From assembly GCA_963823045.1 (NCBI GenBank), contig CAWGKA010000003.1, forward strand, positions 62,001 through 126,000: a DNA stretch of 64,000 nucleotides, given 5' to 3'. The notes below the pieces were generated by a model. It was given only the letters and a program-made list of their open reading frames with translations. It searched no databases and was not told the origin of the DNA. The DNA comes from JADLGL01 sp963823045. Its GTDB lineage: Bacteria > Pseudomonadota > Alphaproteobacteria > Rhizobiales > Kaistiaceae. A program made the translations under genes and the position numbers. Shown here piece by piece: positions 36,500 to 45,750 of this stretch; the first letter of the stretch is position 1; the number at the start of each line of letters is the position of its first letter.

Positions 36500-38812
36500 C
36501 TACTCCCCATCCCCTAGCGCGCGAACGGCGCGCATGATCGCCTCTGGCGTCGCCGGGGCGTTGAGGCGCGGCAAGGTGCCAGGCTTAAGGCCAGCGATGG
36601 CGTCGGTAAGCGCACAGAAGACCGAGGTCGCCAGCGGCACGGCGGCATCCTCTATGTCTTTGGAACGATACGGTGTTTCCTCCCGCGCGCCGGCGGTGTG
36701 ATAGAAGGCGACGCGGAAATCGGGCGGGATGTCGGCCGCGGTCGGGATGGCGTAGTTGGCCGCTCCCGTCGTTGTCATCTTGCCGGTCGAATCCCAGCCG
36801 AGTTCCTCGCTGGTGAGCCAGCCCAGGCCGAAAGCGAAGCCGCCTTCTATGAGGCCGAGGTCAAGGGCAGGATTGAGCGAGCGACCGGCGTCCTGGAGAA
36901 TGTCGACCCGGTCGATGCGCTTCTCGCCGGTCATGATGTCTATCGTGACCTCCGCGCAGGACGCACCATAGGCGAAATAATGGAACGGCCTGCCGACGGC
37001 GCGGGCGCGATCCCAGTCGATGCTACGGACAGCGTAAGAGCCAACCGCGGAAAGGTTCACATTGGCGGCGACGGCCATGGCGATCACCTCGCCGAAATCG
37101 ACGCCCCGGACGCCGAGACGCACCCGGTTGTCACGGAATTCGACGCGTTCGCGGTCGACCTGCATCTCCTCCTCGAAGAAGTCGTAGAGGCGATCCTTGA
37201 TGGTTTGACAGGCGTCGGTAACGGCCATCAGAACGGGGTCCATCGTCGCCGCCCGCACCGATGATGCGGATGCGGTCGAGGCATAGGCGATGCGAACGTC
37301 CTGATGGCGTACGCCGAACTCCTCGGCAATGATCTGCGCGGCGCGCGTGTTCAGCCCCTGCCCTTCCTCGACTGTACTGAGCGTGAGCCGCATTGTGCCG
37401 TCTTCGAATATGAGCAGGCTCGCCAGCCCTTGTGCGCCGAGTGATGAAGCCGAACGAATCCCGGCCTTCACAGGCACGAGCGCGAGCCCCTTTTTCAGGA
37501 TCGGACTCGTCTGATTGAAGCGGGCGATGTCGCGGCGGCGGCGACGGTATTCGGACGTCCGCTCCAGCTCGTTCATGAGGGGCGACAGGATGTTGTCCTC
37601 AACGACCATGCTGTACGGCGTCCGGTCGCGCCCGAGCGCGTAGAGATTGGCGCGCCGGACGTCGAGCGGATCACGAGCGAGGCTGATGGCGATGTGGTCC
37701 ATCAGCCGTTCGGCGAAGAGCGTGCCCTCGGCAAGGCCAGCGCCGCGGATCATGGTGCCGGGCGCGTTGTGCGAACGCATGCGGCGCGAGAGAATGCTGA
37801 GGGCGGGGAAGTAGTAGGCGTTGTCCGCCGACAAGACCGTCCGATCGTTCGTCTCGACGGAGAAGTCGACACCGGAACCGCTGCGAGCAGCGAAGGTCAC
37901 GTTGACGCCGTTGACGAGGCCGGATTCATTGATGCCGGCCGTGTAGTCGATCTTCATGCTCTGGCGTTTGCCGCCGGTTGCAACGCCTTCGGCGTGATCG
38001 AGGCGGAGTTTGCAGGGCCGCGCCGTTCGCCAGGCGGCGAGCGCGGCGATAGCGGCCCATTGCACCGCACCCGAACGGCGGCCGCCGAAGCCGCCTCCGA
38101 CGCGGCGAACCTCCACAGTCACGGCGTTGGTCGAGAGTTCGAGCATCTCGGCAATCACCTGCTGCACCAGGGCCGGGTCTTCGGCGGCGGTGATGATGTG
38201 CAGGCCACCGCCTTCGGAAGGGATGGCGAGGGAGACGTGCGGCTCGAGGAAGAAATGGTCCTGTCCGCCGACCCGGATCTGTCCCATCAGCTTGCGGTCG
38301 CAGCGTTTGATTTCCTCATCGGCTTCGCCACGAAGAAGGCCATAGTCGCCCAGCAGCGTGGCGTTGGTGGCGAGCGCGTCATCGAGGTCAGTGGTCGGCA
38401 ATGCGGACGTCGTTGAGATCTCGGCAAGCGCGACGGCATCTCTCGCGGCCTGCCGGCTTCGACCGACGACGGCGAACAGCGCCTGCTTGTGGAACTCTAT
38501 ATCCCCGGCCGAGATAATCGGCTGATCTTGCGTCCGCTCCGGGCTTGCATCGTTCAGCCCGGGAATATCCCTGGCCGTCAGCGTGAAGACGACGTCATGC
38601 GCAGAAGCCACCGCTTCGAGATCGAGCTTGGTGATTTCGCCCGCGGCGATCGGCGAGAGGCCGACGGCGACGTGCAGCGTGCCGGCAAGGTCCGGTATGT
38701 CGTCGGCAAAGGTCGCCTGCCCCGCAACGTGATGAATGGCCGCCTCGTCGGGAACGGAGATCCGGATCGCCTTGGTGCGCGAAGCGAGGCGCTGCAGATC
38801 ATCCTGCAACAT
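36500..38812 (-). CDS. xdhB: Xanthine dehydrogenase-like molybdopterin-binding subunit, divergent active site
   Basis: Large subunit of a molybdenum hydroxylase of the xanthine dehydrogenase family. The molybdopterin contact GQDHFFLEPHVSLAIP and the VRRVGGGFGGRRSGAVQ loop are clear. However, several active-site positions differ from xanthine dehydrogenases: the FRGFGGPQ-type loop reads IRGAGLAEG, and the SKAVGEPP-type catalytic loop reads SKDIEDAAVP, with no Glu in the usual place. The substrate is therefore not predictable and activity may differ or be lost. The start at 38812 gives 770 residues and overlaps xdhA by 14 bases. xdhC, which usually follows and inserts the sulfurated cofactor, is absent. 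Confidence 0.85.
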   Translation of the reverse strand: MLQDDLQRLASRTKAIRISVPDEAAIHHVAGQATFADDIPDLAGTLHVAVGLSPIAAGEITKLDLEAVASAHDVVFTLTARDIPGLNDASPERTQDQPIISAGDIEFHKQALFAVVGRSRQAARDAVALAEISTTSALPTTDLDDALATNATLLGDYGLLRGEADEEIKRCDRKLMGQIRVGGQDHFFLEPHVSLAIPSEGGGLHIITAAEDPALVQQVIAEMLELSTNAVTVEVRRVGGGFGGRRSGAVQWAAIAALAAWRTARPCKLRLDHAEGVATGGKRQSMKIDYTAGINESGLVNGVNVTFAARSGSGVDFSVETNDRTVLSADNAYYFPALSILSRRMRSHNAPGTMIRGAGLAEGTLFAERLMDHIAISLARDPLDVRRANLYALGRDRTPYSMVVEDNILSPLMNELERTSEYRRRRRDIARFNQTSPILKKGLALVPVKAGIRSASSLGAQGLASLLIFEDGTMRLTLSTVEEGQGLNTRAAQIIAEEFGVRHQDVRIAYASTASASSVRAATMDPVLMAVTDACQTIKDRLYDFFEEEMQVDRERVEFRDNRVRLGVRGVDFGEVIAMAVAANVNLSAVGSYAVRSIDWDRARAVGRPFHYFAYGASCAEVTIDIMTGEKRIDRVDILQDAGRSLNPALDLGLIEGGFAFGLGWLTSEELGWDSTGKMTTTGAANYAIPTAADIPPDFRVAFYHTAGAREETPYRSKDIEDAAVPLATSVFCALTDAIAGLKPGTLPRLNAPATPEAIMRAVRALGDGE

Positions 38813-40268
38813 CGCTCGCCTCCCTGAAACCACGCAACCGGGTACGCCGGTCCGTGGTGCCTCCGATCTCGATCAGCGCCTTGCCGAGCAGCGCCTGGGC
38901 GGTGTCGGCGCGATAGCGGCCGGAGGTGCGATGCACGGGGGTGTCTGCGAAGTCGTCACGGAGGGCGGAAAACGCCTTCGGCCAAACGGAGCGATCGAGC
39001 GGGCTGGCTCCGGCAAGAGCCGCCTCCGCGGTCGGAGCGCGCCTCGGCCCTAACGACAAACCGGCGAAGGCAAGACGGGCCTCGTCAATTCGATCCTCTT
39101 CGTCGAGCGTGAGATAGAACGCGCCGGAGACGACCGAGCGGGCGAAGTCGGCGCGACGACCGACCTTGTAGGCTCTGAACAAGGCGCTGGGTCGGGGACG
39201 CCGGATGTCGATCTCGATGAGGAGATCGCCCGGCTCGGTCTCCACCGTGCCATCGCTGCGATAGAGCGCATCGACGCTGATGCTGCGCCTTTCGCCGCCG
39301 CGGCGGAAGCTGAGGTCCGCACCCAGCGCGATGAGCGCCACGGCCAGGTCGCTGGCGCTGCCGGCGAACAGGCTGCCGCCGATCGTTGTTACGGCACGAA
39401 GTTGCGGGCTGCCGATGCCCTGGATCAGCGTGCGCAGATCTGGGTCGATGGCGGCAAGCACCGGTTCGGCCTCAGCAAGCGTCACCGCCGCGCCGAGCGT
39501 CAGGACTGTCTCCGCGTCATCGATACGGCGTAGCTCCGGGATCCGCGACAGGAGGATCGCGCGCTGCCGGCGCTCCGTTCCCGACGCGGTGTAAGTGCCA
39601 CCAGCGATCAACGCCGCATCGGGTTTCTCCTCCATGAGGGCCGCGGCCGCATCGAGGGTCGCCGGGGCGGCGAAAAAAGCGTCGTCGTCGCCGATCCGGA
39701 TGTCCTGGCCATCGCTCAACGCCGCAAGCGCTTTCGTCGTCGCCTGTCGTGCGGCTTCATGGCGGGTGGGGCGGCGCTCGTCGCCGGCGCGGACGCCTGC
39801 ATTGATAATCGGACGGTATCCGGTGCAACGACAGAGATTGCCCTGGATGGCGGCGCGGGCGTCCGCTTCGCCGATGTCGTCGTCGGTGGCGTGGTAGAGA
39901 GCGAAAAGGCTCATCGCCATGCCGGGCGTGCAGAAGCCGCATTGCGTTGCGTGCTCCTCGACCAGCGCCTGCTGGACCGGATGGAGCGTGCCGTCATCCT
40001 CCGCAATGTCTTCGATGGTAATGACTTCGCAGCCATCGACCTGAGCGACGAGCAGCGCGCAGGCGTTCATCGCCTCATAAACGAGACGACCGCCACGAAG
40101 ACGGCCAATGACGACCGTACAAGCGCCGCAGGCGCCCTCCTCGCAGCTGGCCTTGGTGCCCGTGGCTCGCTCGACCAGGCGGAGGTAGTCGAGCACCGTC
40201 AGGTTCGGGCGAATATCGCGCAGCTCGACGACGCGCCCATTGCGGAGGAAGCGGACGCTCGCCCGCAT
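38799..40268 (-). CDS. xdhA: Xanthine dehydrogenase-like small subunit, iron-sulfur and FAD domains
   Basis: Electron-transfer subunit paired with the XdhB-like protein. The N-terminal [2Fe-2S] domains are intact: cluster with C42, C47, C50 and C70 (ASCEEGACGACTV...NAC), and cluster with C110, C113, C146 and C148 (TQCGFCTPG...GNLCRCTGYRP). The FAD-binding CO-dehydrogenase-type flavoprotein domain follows with LIAGGTYTASGTERR and GIGSPQLRAVTTIGGSLFAGS, and a C-terminal flavoprotein domain. Length (489) is in the normal range. It is the first gene of the xdhA-xdhB pair, transcribed towards the RecB-like gene. Confidence 0.92.
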   Translation of the reverse strand: MRASVRFLRNGRVVELRDIRPNLTVLDYLRLVERATGTKASCEEGACGACTVVIGRLRGGRLVYEAMNACALLVAQVDGCEVITIEDIAEDDGTLHPVQQALVEEHATQCGFCTPGMAMSLFALYHATDDDIGEADARAAIQGNLCRCTGYRPIINAGVRAGDERRPTRHEAARQATTKALAALSDGQDIRIGDDDAFFAAPATLDAAAALMEEKPDAALIAGGTYTASGTERRQRAILLSRIPELRRIDDAETVLTLGAAVTLAEAEPVLAAIDPDLRTLIQGIGSPQLRAVTTIGGSLFAGSASDLAVALIALGADLSFRRGGERRSISVDALYRSDGTVETEPGDLLIEIDIRRPRPSALFRAYKVGRRADFARSVVSGAFYLTLDEEDRIDEARLAFAGLSLGPRRAPTAEAALAGASPLDRSVWPKAFSALRDDFADTPVHRTSGRYRADTAQALLGKALIEIGGTTDRRTRLRGFREASDVAG

Positions 40269-40461
40269 TCAGGCCTCCGTCGGGGAAGGCCGGTCGCTTT
40301 CGGGCGTCTCAATGAAAACGCGCACACCACGAGACACGGGTACATTCCTCTGCGGCAACGGTCGGAGCGCGCTAGCCATCGCGCCTATCGCGCGTCGCCG
40401 GCCGCCCGTCACCATGAATAAGGCCGACGGGCCATTCAACGCAAAAAGCGTTCCTGCCGCG

Positions 40462-41199
40462 TTACCCGGCCGCGCGCTCCTTGCGGCGCGCGCGATTCCT
40501 CTTGGCGATGACATTGAGGAGCTCGACAACGGCCGAAAATGCCATGGCGCTGTAGAGATAGGCGCGCGGAATGTGGAAGCCGAGCCCGTCGGCCACAAGC
40601 GCCGCGCCGATCATGAAGAGGAAGGACAGGGCCAGCATCTTCGTCGTCGGGTGGGCATGGATGAACGAGGCGATGGGCCCGGACGCGACATACATCACCG
40701 CCATGGCGATGATAACGGCGGCGATCATGACGCCGACCTCCTCGGCAATGCCGATCGCCGTGATGATCGAATCGATCGAGAAGACCAGGTCGAAGACCAC
40801 AATCTGAGCGACGATGGCGCCAAAGGCGACAACCGCTGCGTTCTGCGACCCCTCCTCCCCGCCCTCGACGTCCTTGTGGATCTCGAGGGTTGCCTTCACG
40901 AGGAGGAACAGGCCGCCGGCCAGCAAGATGAGGTCGCGCCAGGAAAACTCGTGCCCGAATGCCGTGAAGAGCGGCGTCGTCAGCCTGATCAGCCAGCTCA
41001 GCAGCACGAGGAACATGACGCGGAAGACCAGCGCCAGGGCCAATCCGACCTGCCGCGCGCGCTTCGCCTTCTCCGGCGGCAGTCGTCCGACGATGACGGA
41101 GATGAAGACGATGTTGTCGATGCCGAGGACGATCTCAAGCACCGTCAGGGTGGCAAGGCTCGCCCAGATGCCTGGGTCGGCGATCCACTCAAAGCTCAT
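40462..41199 (-). CDS. TerC family integral membrane protein
   Basis: A 245-residue membrane protein with about seven helices and the TerC hallmarks: VLEIVLGIDNIVFISVIVGRLP near the N-terminus and VVFDLVFSIDSIITAIGI in the second half, each containing the conserved acidic residue in the membrane (GIDN and SIDS). TerC proteins are linked to metal (notably manganese) export and tellurite resistance. The long open frame to 42579 continues far upstream, but the ATG at 41199 is the family start and the remaining part overlaps the genes on the plus strand. It stands alone in its direction between xdhA and the YeeE genes. Confidence 0.93.
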   Translation of the reverse strand: MSFEWIADPGIWASLATLTVLEIVLGIDNIVFISVIVGRLPPEKAKRARQVGLALALVFRVMFLVLLSWLIRLTTPLFTAFGHEFSWRDLILLAGGLFLLVKATLEIHKDVEGGEEGSQNAAVVAFGAIVAQIVVFDLVFSIDSIITAIGIAEEVGVMIAAVIIAMAVMYVASGPIASFIHAHPTTKMLALSFLFMIGAALVADGLGFHIPRAYLYSAMAFSAVVELLNVIAKRNRARRKERAAG

Positions 41200-41344
41200 G
41201 CGTGCTCCTTCGAATCGGGGCGCGTTTCGCGGCCAGTGTCGGGTTGCGCTCGTCGAGTGACAAGCGTCGGCAAAGCTCTTCCAGTGACTTAGCCATATCG
41301 CCCGCGCTACAATTCGCGGCGTCTCGTCTGGGAGGGGCTTTCGG

Positions 41345-41782
41345 ATGACTGAGTTCACGCCTTTGTCCGCCACCATCGGCGGCGTCTTGATCGGCCTATC
41401 GGCGGGCCTTCTTTGGATTACCAACGGCCGAACCGCCGGCGTATCCGGCATCTTCGGCCGCGTGCTGCCGTTCCGGCGCGATGACTTCGACTGGCGGCTG
41501 GCCTTCCTGGTCGCCTTGCCGCTCGGTGCCATTCTCGGTTCATGGCTCGGCCCGAAACTCCTTTCGGAGATCAGCGATGCGCGACCAGTCATGTCGATTG
41601 CGCCCTGGTTGGCGATCGTTGCCGGCCTGCTTGTGGGCGCCGGCACACGGCTGGGCAATGGCTGCACCTCGGGCCACGGCATCTGCGGGCTGGCGCGCTT
41701 TTCGAAGCGGTCTGCCGTTGGCGTCGTGACGTTCATGGTGACGGCGATGATCACCGTCTTCGTCGTGAGGCACGTCCTATGA
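41345..41782 (+). CDS. YeeE/YedE family sulfur-transport protein, first half
   Basis: A 145-residue membrane protein with four predicted helices. It carries the conserved YeeE/YedE motif GNGCTSGHGICGLARFS, with C107 and C114, which in related TsuA transporters help pass thiosulfate or sulfide through the membrane. It overlaps the following gene (ATGA at 41779-41782), and together the two form a split YeeE/YedE pair. GGAGG lies a few bases before the ATG at 41345. The likely cargo is a reduced sulfur compound, but that is inferred from the family. Confidence 0.93.
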   Translation: MTEFTPLSATIGGVLIGLSAGLLWITNGRTAGVSGIFGRVLPFRRDDFDWRLAFLVALPLGAILGSWLGPKLLSEISDARPVMSIAPWLAIVAGLLVGAGTRLGNGCTSGHGICGLARFSKRSAVGVVTFMVTAMITVFVVRHVL

Positions 41783-42255
41783 CCCGTCGCAATTTCTGGA
41801 CCCTCGCCGCTGCGGTGGGATCGGGCCTCATCTTCGGCATCGGGCTGGCGGTCTCCCGCATGACCGACCCGGAGAAGGTCAAGAGCTTCCTCGATGTCGC
41901 CGCCATCGGCGACGGCACCTGGGATCCGAGCCTCGCCTTTGTCATGGGTGGCGGACTGCTTGTCGCGATGGTGTTCTTCCGGCTGTCGCGGCCGATGCGG
42001 AAGCCGTTGATCACCGTGTCGTTTTCCTGGCCGAACAAGCTCAATATCGACCGCCCGCTGCTCATCGGTTCGGCCCTTTTCGGCGTCGGCTGGGGCCTGT
42101 CGGGCCTTTGCCCCGGGCCGGCAATCGCCGTGCTTGGACTGGCGCCCGATCAGATTGCCTTGTTCGTCGTTGCGATGTTGGTGGGGTCCTGGGCAACCTC
42201 TGTCGTGCTCAACGAACAGGCGACGCGGGCTTCCATGGCAGGTTCCTCCCTGTGA
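41779..42255 (+). CDS. YeeE/YedE family sulfur-transport protein, second half (DUF6691 type)
   Basis: A 158-residue membrane protein with four helices. It contains the pattern GIGLAVSRMTDPEKV near the N-terminus and GVGWGLSGLCPGPA with C111 in the last third, both typical of the second partner of split YeeE/YedE genes. The ATG at 41779 overlaps the upstream stop, indicating co-translation. A longer frame starting at 41542 is not used because it would overlap the first gene. The pair probably moves a sulfur compound across the inner membrane. Confidence 0.93.
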   Translation: MTRRNFWTLAAAVGSGLIFGIGLAVSRMTDPEKVKSFLDVAAIGDGTWDPSLAFVMGGGLLVAMVFFRLSRPMRKPLITVSFSWPNKLNIDRPLLIGSALFGVGWGLSGLCPGPAIAVLGLAPDQIALFVVAMLVGSWATSVVLNEQATRASMAGSSL

Positions 42256-42292
42256 GCGTAGCGGTACGTCAGCGACGGTTGGGGAGCGACGC

Positions 42293-43450
42293 GTGACGAA
42301 GGCGGCCACGAGGTCCGAGATCGTCATCGTCGGGGGCGGCCTTGCCGGCCTCCTAGCGGCTTGCCGCCTCGCAGAAACCGGACGGTCCGTGGCACTGCTT
42401 TCGCCCCCGCGCGGCCCCGACCGGAGGACGACCGCCCTTCTCGGGGCGTCGATCGACGCGCTTCGCATTGCCGGCGTTTGGGGCAGCGTTGCGGCGCAAT
42501 CGCAGCCGCTCCGGTCGATCCGGATCGTCGATGCGACGGGCAGGCTGGTTCGCGCTCCTGAGGTGCGCTTCGACGCCACCGAGATGGATCGCGAGGCGTT
42601 TGGCTACAATGTGCCGAACGAGCCGCTACTTGCCGCCCTGGAGGAGACGGCGGACCGCTCGGGCGTGATGCGGCGCGCCGTCAAGGCAGAGGCGATCCAC
42701 CGCGATAGCGATGGGGTCTCCGTTGAGACCGACGCGGGAGAAACCGTACAGGCCCGCCTTCTGGTCGCCGCCGACGGCCAGAACTCCGCGTGCCGGGCAG
42801 CTGCCGGCATCCGCATGGACATCCGGCCAACCGGCCAGACCGCGCTCGTCTGCAATTTCAGCCACACGCTGCCGCATGACGACGTGTCGACCGAGTTCCA
42901 CACCGAGGCTGGCCCGTTCACGCTTGTGCCGCTAGCCGAAGGCCGCTCGTCGCTCGTCTGGGTGACCAGCGCGGCCGAAGCCCAGCTTCTGGTCCGGGTC
43001 TCGACCGAAAAGCTCGGCGAAGCGATCGAGCGCAAATCTCAGTCGATCCTCGGCCGTGTCACGGTCGACAGTCCGGCGCAGCTGTTCGCACTGAAGTCGG
43101 GCGAGGCCCAGCATTTGTCTGCCGCGCGGTTGGTGCTCATCGGCGAGGCTGGCCATGTGCTGCCACCCATCGCGGCCCAAGGCTTCAATCTCACTATCCG
43201 CGATATCGATGCGCTGGCGGGCTTGGTGGCGAGGCACGGCGACGATTGCGGCGGCTCTGGCGTCACCGAGGCTTTCGATCGGGCCCGCCGCGGTGATGTG
43301 GAGTTACGGCGTCTCTCGGTTGATCTCATCAATCGATCGCTGATGTCGGATCTGCTGCCGGCACAGTTGGCCAGGGGCGCCGGCCTCTTCGCGCTCGCGC
43401 GTTCGGGGCCGCTGCGCCGCCTGGCAATGGGCGTCGGCCTCGGCGGCTAG
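42293..43450 (+). CDS. UbiH/UbiF-type FAD-dependent monooxygenase
   Basis: A 385-residue flavoprotein hydroxylase of the ubiquinone-biosynthesis (UbiH/F/I/L/M) type. The N-terminal dinucleotide motif IVIVGGGLAGLLAACRLAE, the middle LLVAADGQNSACR, and the C-terminal LIGEAGHVLPPIAAQGFNL (the GD/E-AGH FAD motif followed by the conserved PPIAAQG) are clear. In this group one such enzyme commonly hydroxylates several ring positions of the coenzyme Q head group. The start is the GTG at 42293, with GGGAG 8 bases upstream. It follows the YeeE pair by 37 bases and could share its transcript. Confidence 0.92.
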   Translation: MTKAATRSEIVIVGGGLAGLLAACRLAETGRSVALLSPPRGPDRRTTALLGASIDALRIAGVWGSVAAQSQPLRSIRIVDATGRLVRAPEVRFDATEMDREAFGYNVPNEPLLAALEETADRSGVMRRAVKAEAIHRDSDGVSVETDAGETVQARLLVAADGQNSACRAAAGIRMDIRPTGQTALVCNFSHTLPHDDVSTEFHTEAGPFTLVPLAEGRSSLVWVTSAAEAQLLVRVSTEKLGEAIERKSQSILGRVTVDSPAQLFALKSGEAQHLSAARLVLIGEAGHVLPPIAAQGFNLTIRDIDALAGLVARHGDDCGGSGVTEAFDRARRGDVELRRLSVDLINRSLMSDLLPAQLARGAGLFALARSGPLRRLAMGVGLGG

Positions 43451-44424
43451 TCTGCCGAAACGAACGGATCTGCCGGGATCACGCCTTGGACCGTCAGCGC
43501 GATGAGCGCTGTGATGGTGACGAACGAGATGATGAGCCCGGTGACTGCGACCGGGTCGGTGGCGTCGCTCTCTGGCCCGCCGCGCCCAATGGCCGCGGTC
43601 TCGAAAGCCGGCGGCAGGGCCGCCAGAAAGACGGCCGAGAACATCCAAACAGGGCTGAGATCGGCTACCCAGCCAAGGAGAAGATAGACGATCGCCGGGT
43701 GCAGGAAGAGCTTCACCAGCAGCGCGCCGGAGAACTGCAGCTTCGGCTGAGGGCCCTTGCTCCTGCGGTGAGCCATGACGGCGAGGCCGAGCCCGATAAG
43801 CCCGAGCGGCGCAGCGGCCGATCCAAGCAGCGTGAAGGCGTCGTCGACACCGGCGGGAAGATCGACCGAGAGCATCGAGACGATGACCCCCGCCACCACC
43901 GCCCACAGCGTCGTCTGGCGAACAATGCCCCGGCCGATGTTCTGACGTACCTCCCGGAAGGAAGGACGCTCCCGCCCGCCGATGGCCCAAAGAACCGGCA
44001 ACAGAACGCGAATGATGATGCCGTCCCAGAACAGGATCAGCGCCATGAGAACGCCGGCTGCGGGGCCAAAGGCCGGAAGAACGAGCGCCGGACCGAGATG
44101 GGCGATGGCCCCATGGGAGCCGTAGGCGCCCGCTAGGCCCGCCGCGTGGATATCGCCATGGCTGCGCAGGGCGGCAATCGTGAAGCCAATGGCAAAAGCA
44201 CAATAAGTTCCGAATGCTACCGTGAAATAATAAGATAGATTGGTAGCTTCGCTCAGTGGGGCCGTTGCCACCAGCTGGAACAGCAGGGCCGGCAGAGCCA
44301 GCTTCAGCAGGAGCCAGTCGACCACGTGCCGCCCGGTGCTGACCATGATCGGGGATAGCCCCGCCACGGCGCCAAGGACGATAAGCGCAAACAAGGGAAC
44401 GACCAGGGTGACGATCTCGGTCAT
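43447..44424 (-). CDS. AEC family transporter (auxin-efflux-carrier-like)
   Basis: A 325-residue membrane protein with about ten helices in two halves. It shows AEC landmarks: IVTLVVPLFALIVLGAVAG at the N-terminus, the central charged stretch between helices, and LFLHPAIVYLLLGW, which is characteristic of this family. Such carriers export small organic acids or auxin-like compounds; the substrate is not known. It overlaps the convergent monooxygenase by 4 bases at the 3' end and is divergent from hspQ, with 156 bases between their starts. A frame on the same strand covering its 5' half has a shadow-like composition. Confidence 0.9.
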   Translation of the reverse strand: MTEIVTLVVPLFALIVLGAVAGLSPIMVSTGRHVVDWLLLKLALPALLFQLVATAPLSEATNLSYYFTVAFGTYCAFAIGFTIAALRSHGDIHAAGLAGAYGSHGAIAHLGPALVLPAFGPAAGVLMALILFWDGIIIRVLLPVLWAIGGRERPSFREVRQNIGRGIVRQTTLWAVVAGVIVSMLSVDLPAGVDDAFTLLGSAAAPLGLIGLGLAVMAHRRSKGPQPKLQFSGALLVKLFLHPAIVYLLLGWVADLSPVWMFSAVFLAALPPAFETAAIGRGGPESDATDPVAVTGLIISFVTITALIALTVQGVIPADPFVSAD

Positions 44425-44580
44425 TCCGCGGCCCGCCTCCCCCTCGCTCGGCCGTCCCCGGCAGGATCATTTCGCCCCGCGATGAGGCCTCGAGCGACGG
44501 CCATCAGGTCAGATTGACAGCCGGCCTCCGGTCGTTGTCTCTTTGCGGCGTTGGGGCGGTGTAGCCGTTGGAGTCCGCGC

Positions 44581-44913
44581 ATGAAACGCATACGTGCCGC
44601 GAAATATCAGATCGGCCAAGTCGTGCGCCACCGCGTCTTCCCGTTCCGTGGCGTCGTGTTCGACGTCGATCCCGTGTTTGACAACACCGAAGAATGGTGG
44701 CTGGCCATCCCGGAGGACATCCGGCCGTCAAAGGACCAGCCCTTCTACCATTTGTTCGCCGAGAACGACGAGAGCGAGTACATCGCCTATGTGTCGGAGC
44801 AGAACCTCCTCCCCGACACATCAGAGGAGCCGCTTCGGCATCCGCAGATCAACGAGTTCTTCACAGGCCGGGACGGGCCCGTTTTCAGGGCCCGTGACTT
44901 CGACCTCAACTGA
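44581..44913 (+). CDS. hspQ: Heat shock protein HspQ
   Basis: A 110-residue protein of the HspQ/YccV hemimethylated-DNA-binding-like family. The start region AAKYQIGQVVRHRVFPFRG and the following VVFDVDPVF, WWLAIPEDIRPSKDQPFYHL and EYIAYVSEQNLLPD are nearly canonical. In enterobacteria HspQ binds and helps regulate Lon protease and aids removal of damaged proteins. The ATG at 44581 is preferred to the in-frame ATG at 44551, as the conserved domain begins right after it. Convergent with the IalB-family gene. No obvious heat-shock promoter was noticed upstream. Confidence 0.95.
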   Translation: MKRIRAAKYQIGQVVRHRVFPFRGVVFDVDPVFDNTEEWWLAIPEDIRPSKDQPFYHLFAENDESEYIAYVSEQNLLPDTSEEPLRHPQINEFFTGRDGPVFRARDFDLN

Positions 44914-44916
44914 GCA

Positions 44917-45603
44917 CTACGGCCCGGCAGGCGCCGGCGTGGTGGTCAGCTGATTCTGCTGATCAATCAGCTGCTGACGCGTATCGTTGAGACGATCCTG
45001 GAGCGCCTGGTTCAGCGTGTCCTGCTGAGCCTGCGCCGCGTCCGGCGTCAAACCCGGCCCGTCATAGGCGGCAGTAAAGCCTATGAGGGAAACCGGGATC
45101 GGCACCTCTCGCGTGCCAGCCGTCTGATCCGGGACAGTGACAGTCATCGTCAGCTGGCCGCCAGCCTTCAGCGCGCTGATGAAGGCGGGAGGAACGTTGT
45201 CTTCTGCGATGCAAATCTGCGGATCGCAAAGCCGGAACGGAACGTGCGAAGCGTCGCCGCCGTCGATGCTCAAGGCGAGACCCGGGTCGAGGAAGACGCC
45301 CGCGGTGCTGGGAACCCACACGCTGAGCAGGATCGTATTGGGATCGGACACCAGATAGCTGAATGATATCTGGGCGATGATCGTGGTCGTGTTGGCGAAC
45401 AACCGGAAGTAGACCGCGCAGCCTTCCTGGTTGGTGGTCGGATCAGGGTTGCAGACCTTGGTCCAATGCTGGAGGTCCTCAACGTTCGCTCCCGCCGCAT
45501 CGCCTGCGGCGGCCTGTGCCAGCGAGGCCGTTGGTGCCAATACGAGGCCGGCCACAATTGTGAGCGCGCGCCAGCTAAGCCGTTTTGCCGTTCGATCAAT
45601 CAT
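44917..45603 (-). CDS. Invasion associated locus B (IalB) family protein
   Basis: A 228-residue exported protein with a signal peptide (LSWRALTIVAGLVLAPTASL, cleavage near ASLAQA). The mature part has IalB-family features: DLQHWTKVCNPDPTTNQEGCAVYF near the start with its Cys pair, then SVWVPSTAGVFLDPGLALSIDGGD, PFRLCDPQICIAE and LKAGGQLTMTVTVPDQT. IalB proteins were named for red-cell invasion in Bartonella, but many free-living relatives have them and the general role is unclear. The C-terminal ~35 residues form a Gln-rich helix (LNQALQDRLNDTRQQLIDQQ). The ATG at 45603 has AAGGA upstream; in-frame starts at 45615 and 45648 are also possible. Confidence 0.9.
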   Translation of the reverse strand: MIDRTAKRLSWRALTIVAGLVLAPTASLAQAAAGDAAGANVEDLQHWTKVCNPDPTTNQEGCAVYFRLFANTTTIIAQISFSYLVSDPNTILLSVWVPSTAGVFLDPGLALSIDGGDASHVPFRLCDPQICIAEDNVPPAFISALKAGGQLTMTVTVPDQTAGTREVPIPVSLIGFTAAYDGPGLTPDAAQAQQDTLNQALQDRLNDTRQQLIDQQNQLTTTPAPAGP

Positions 45604-45750
45604 ACTTGGAGACATCCTTCGGATGGTTCGTTGTGGTCGTGTCGGCATTCGGCCCGTCGCTTAAGCACAGCCGGAATGCGCTCGATGTTGGTAGCTCCCC
45701 GCGGTCATGCTTAGAGCGAAACGCAATTGGATTCCAGGTGATTTCCGTGG

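Noticed and set aside
40462..42579. Very long minus-strand frame suggesting a 705-residue TerC fusion
   Set aside because: The part upstream of 41199 overlaps two YeeE/YedE genes and a monooxygenase on the other strand, and is rich in Arg, Pro and Ser like shadow frames. TerC starts at 41199.
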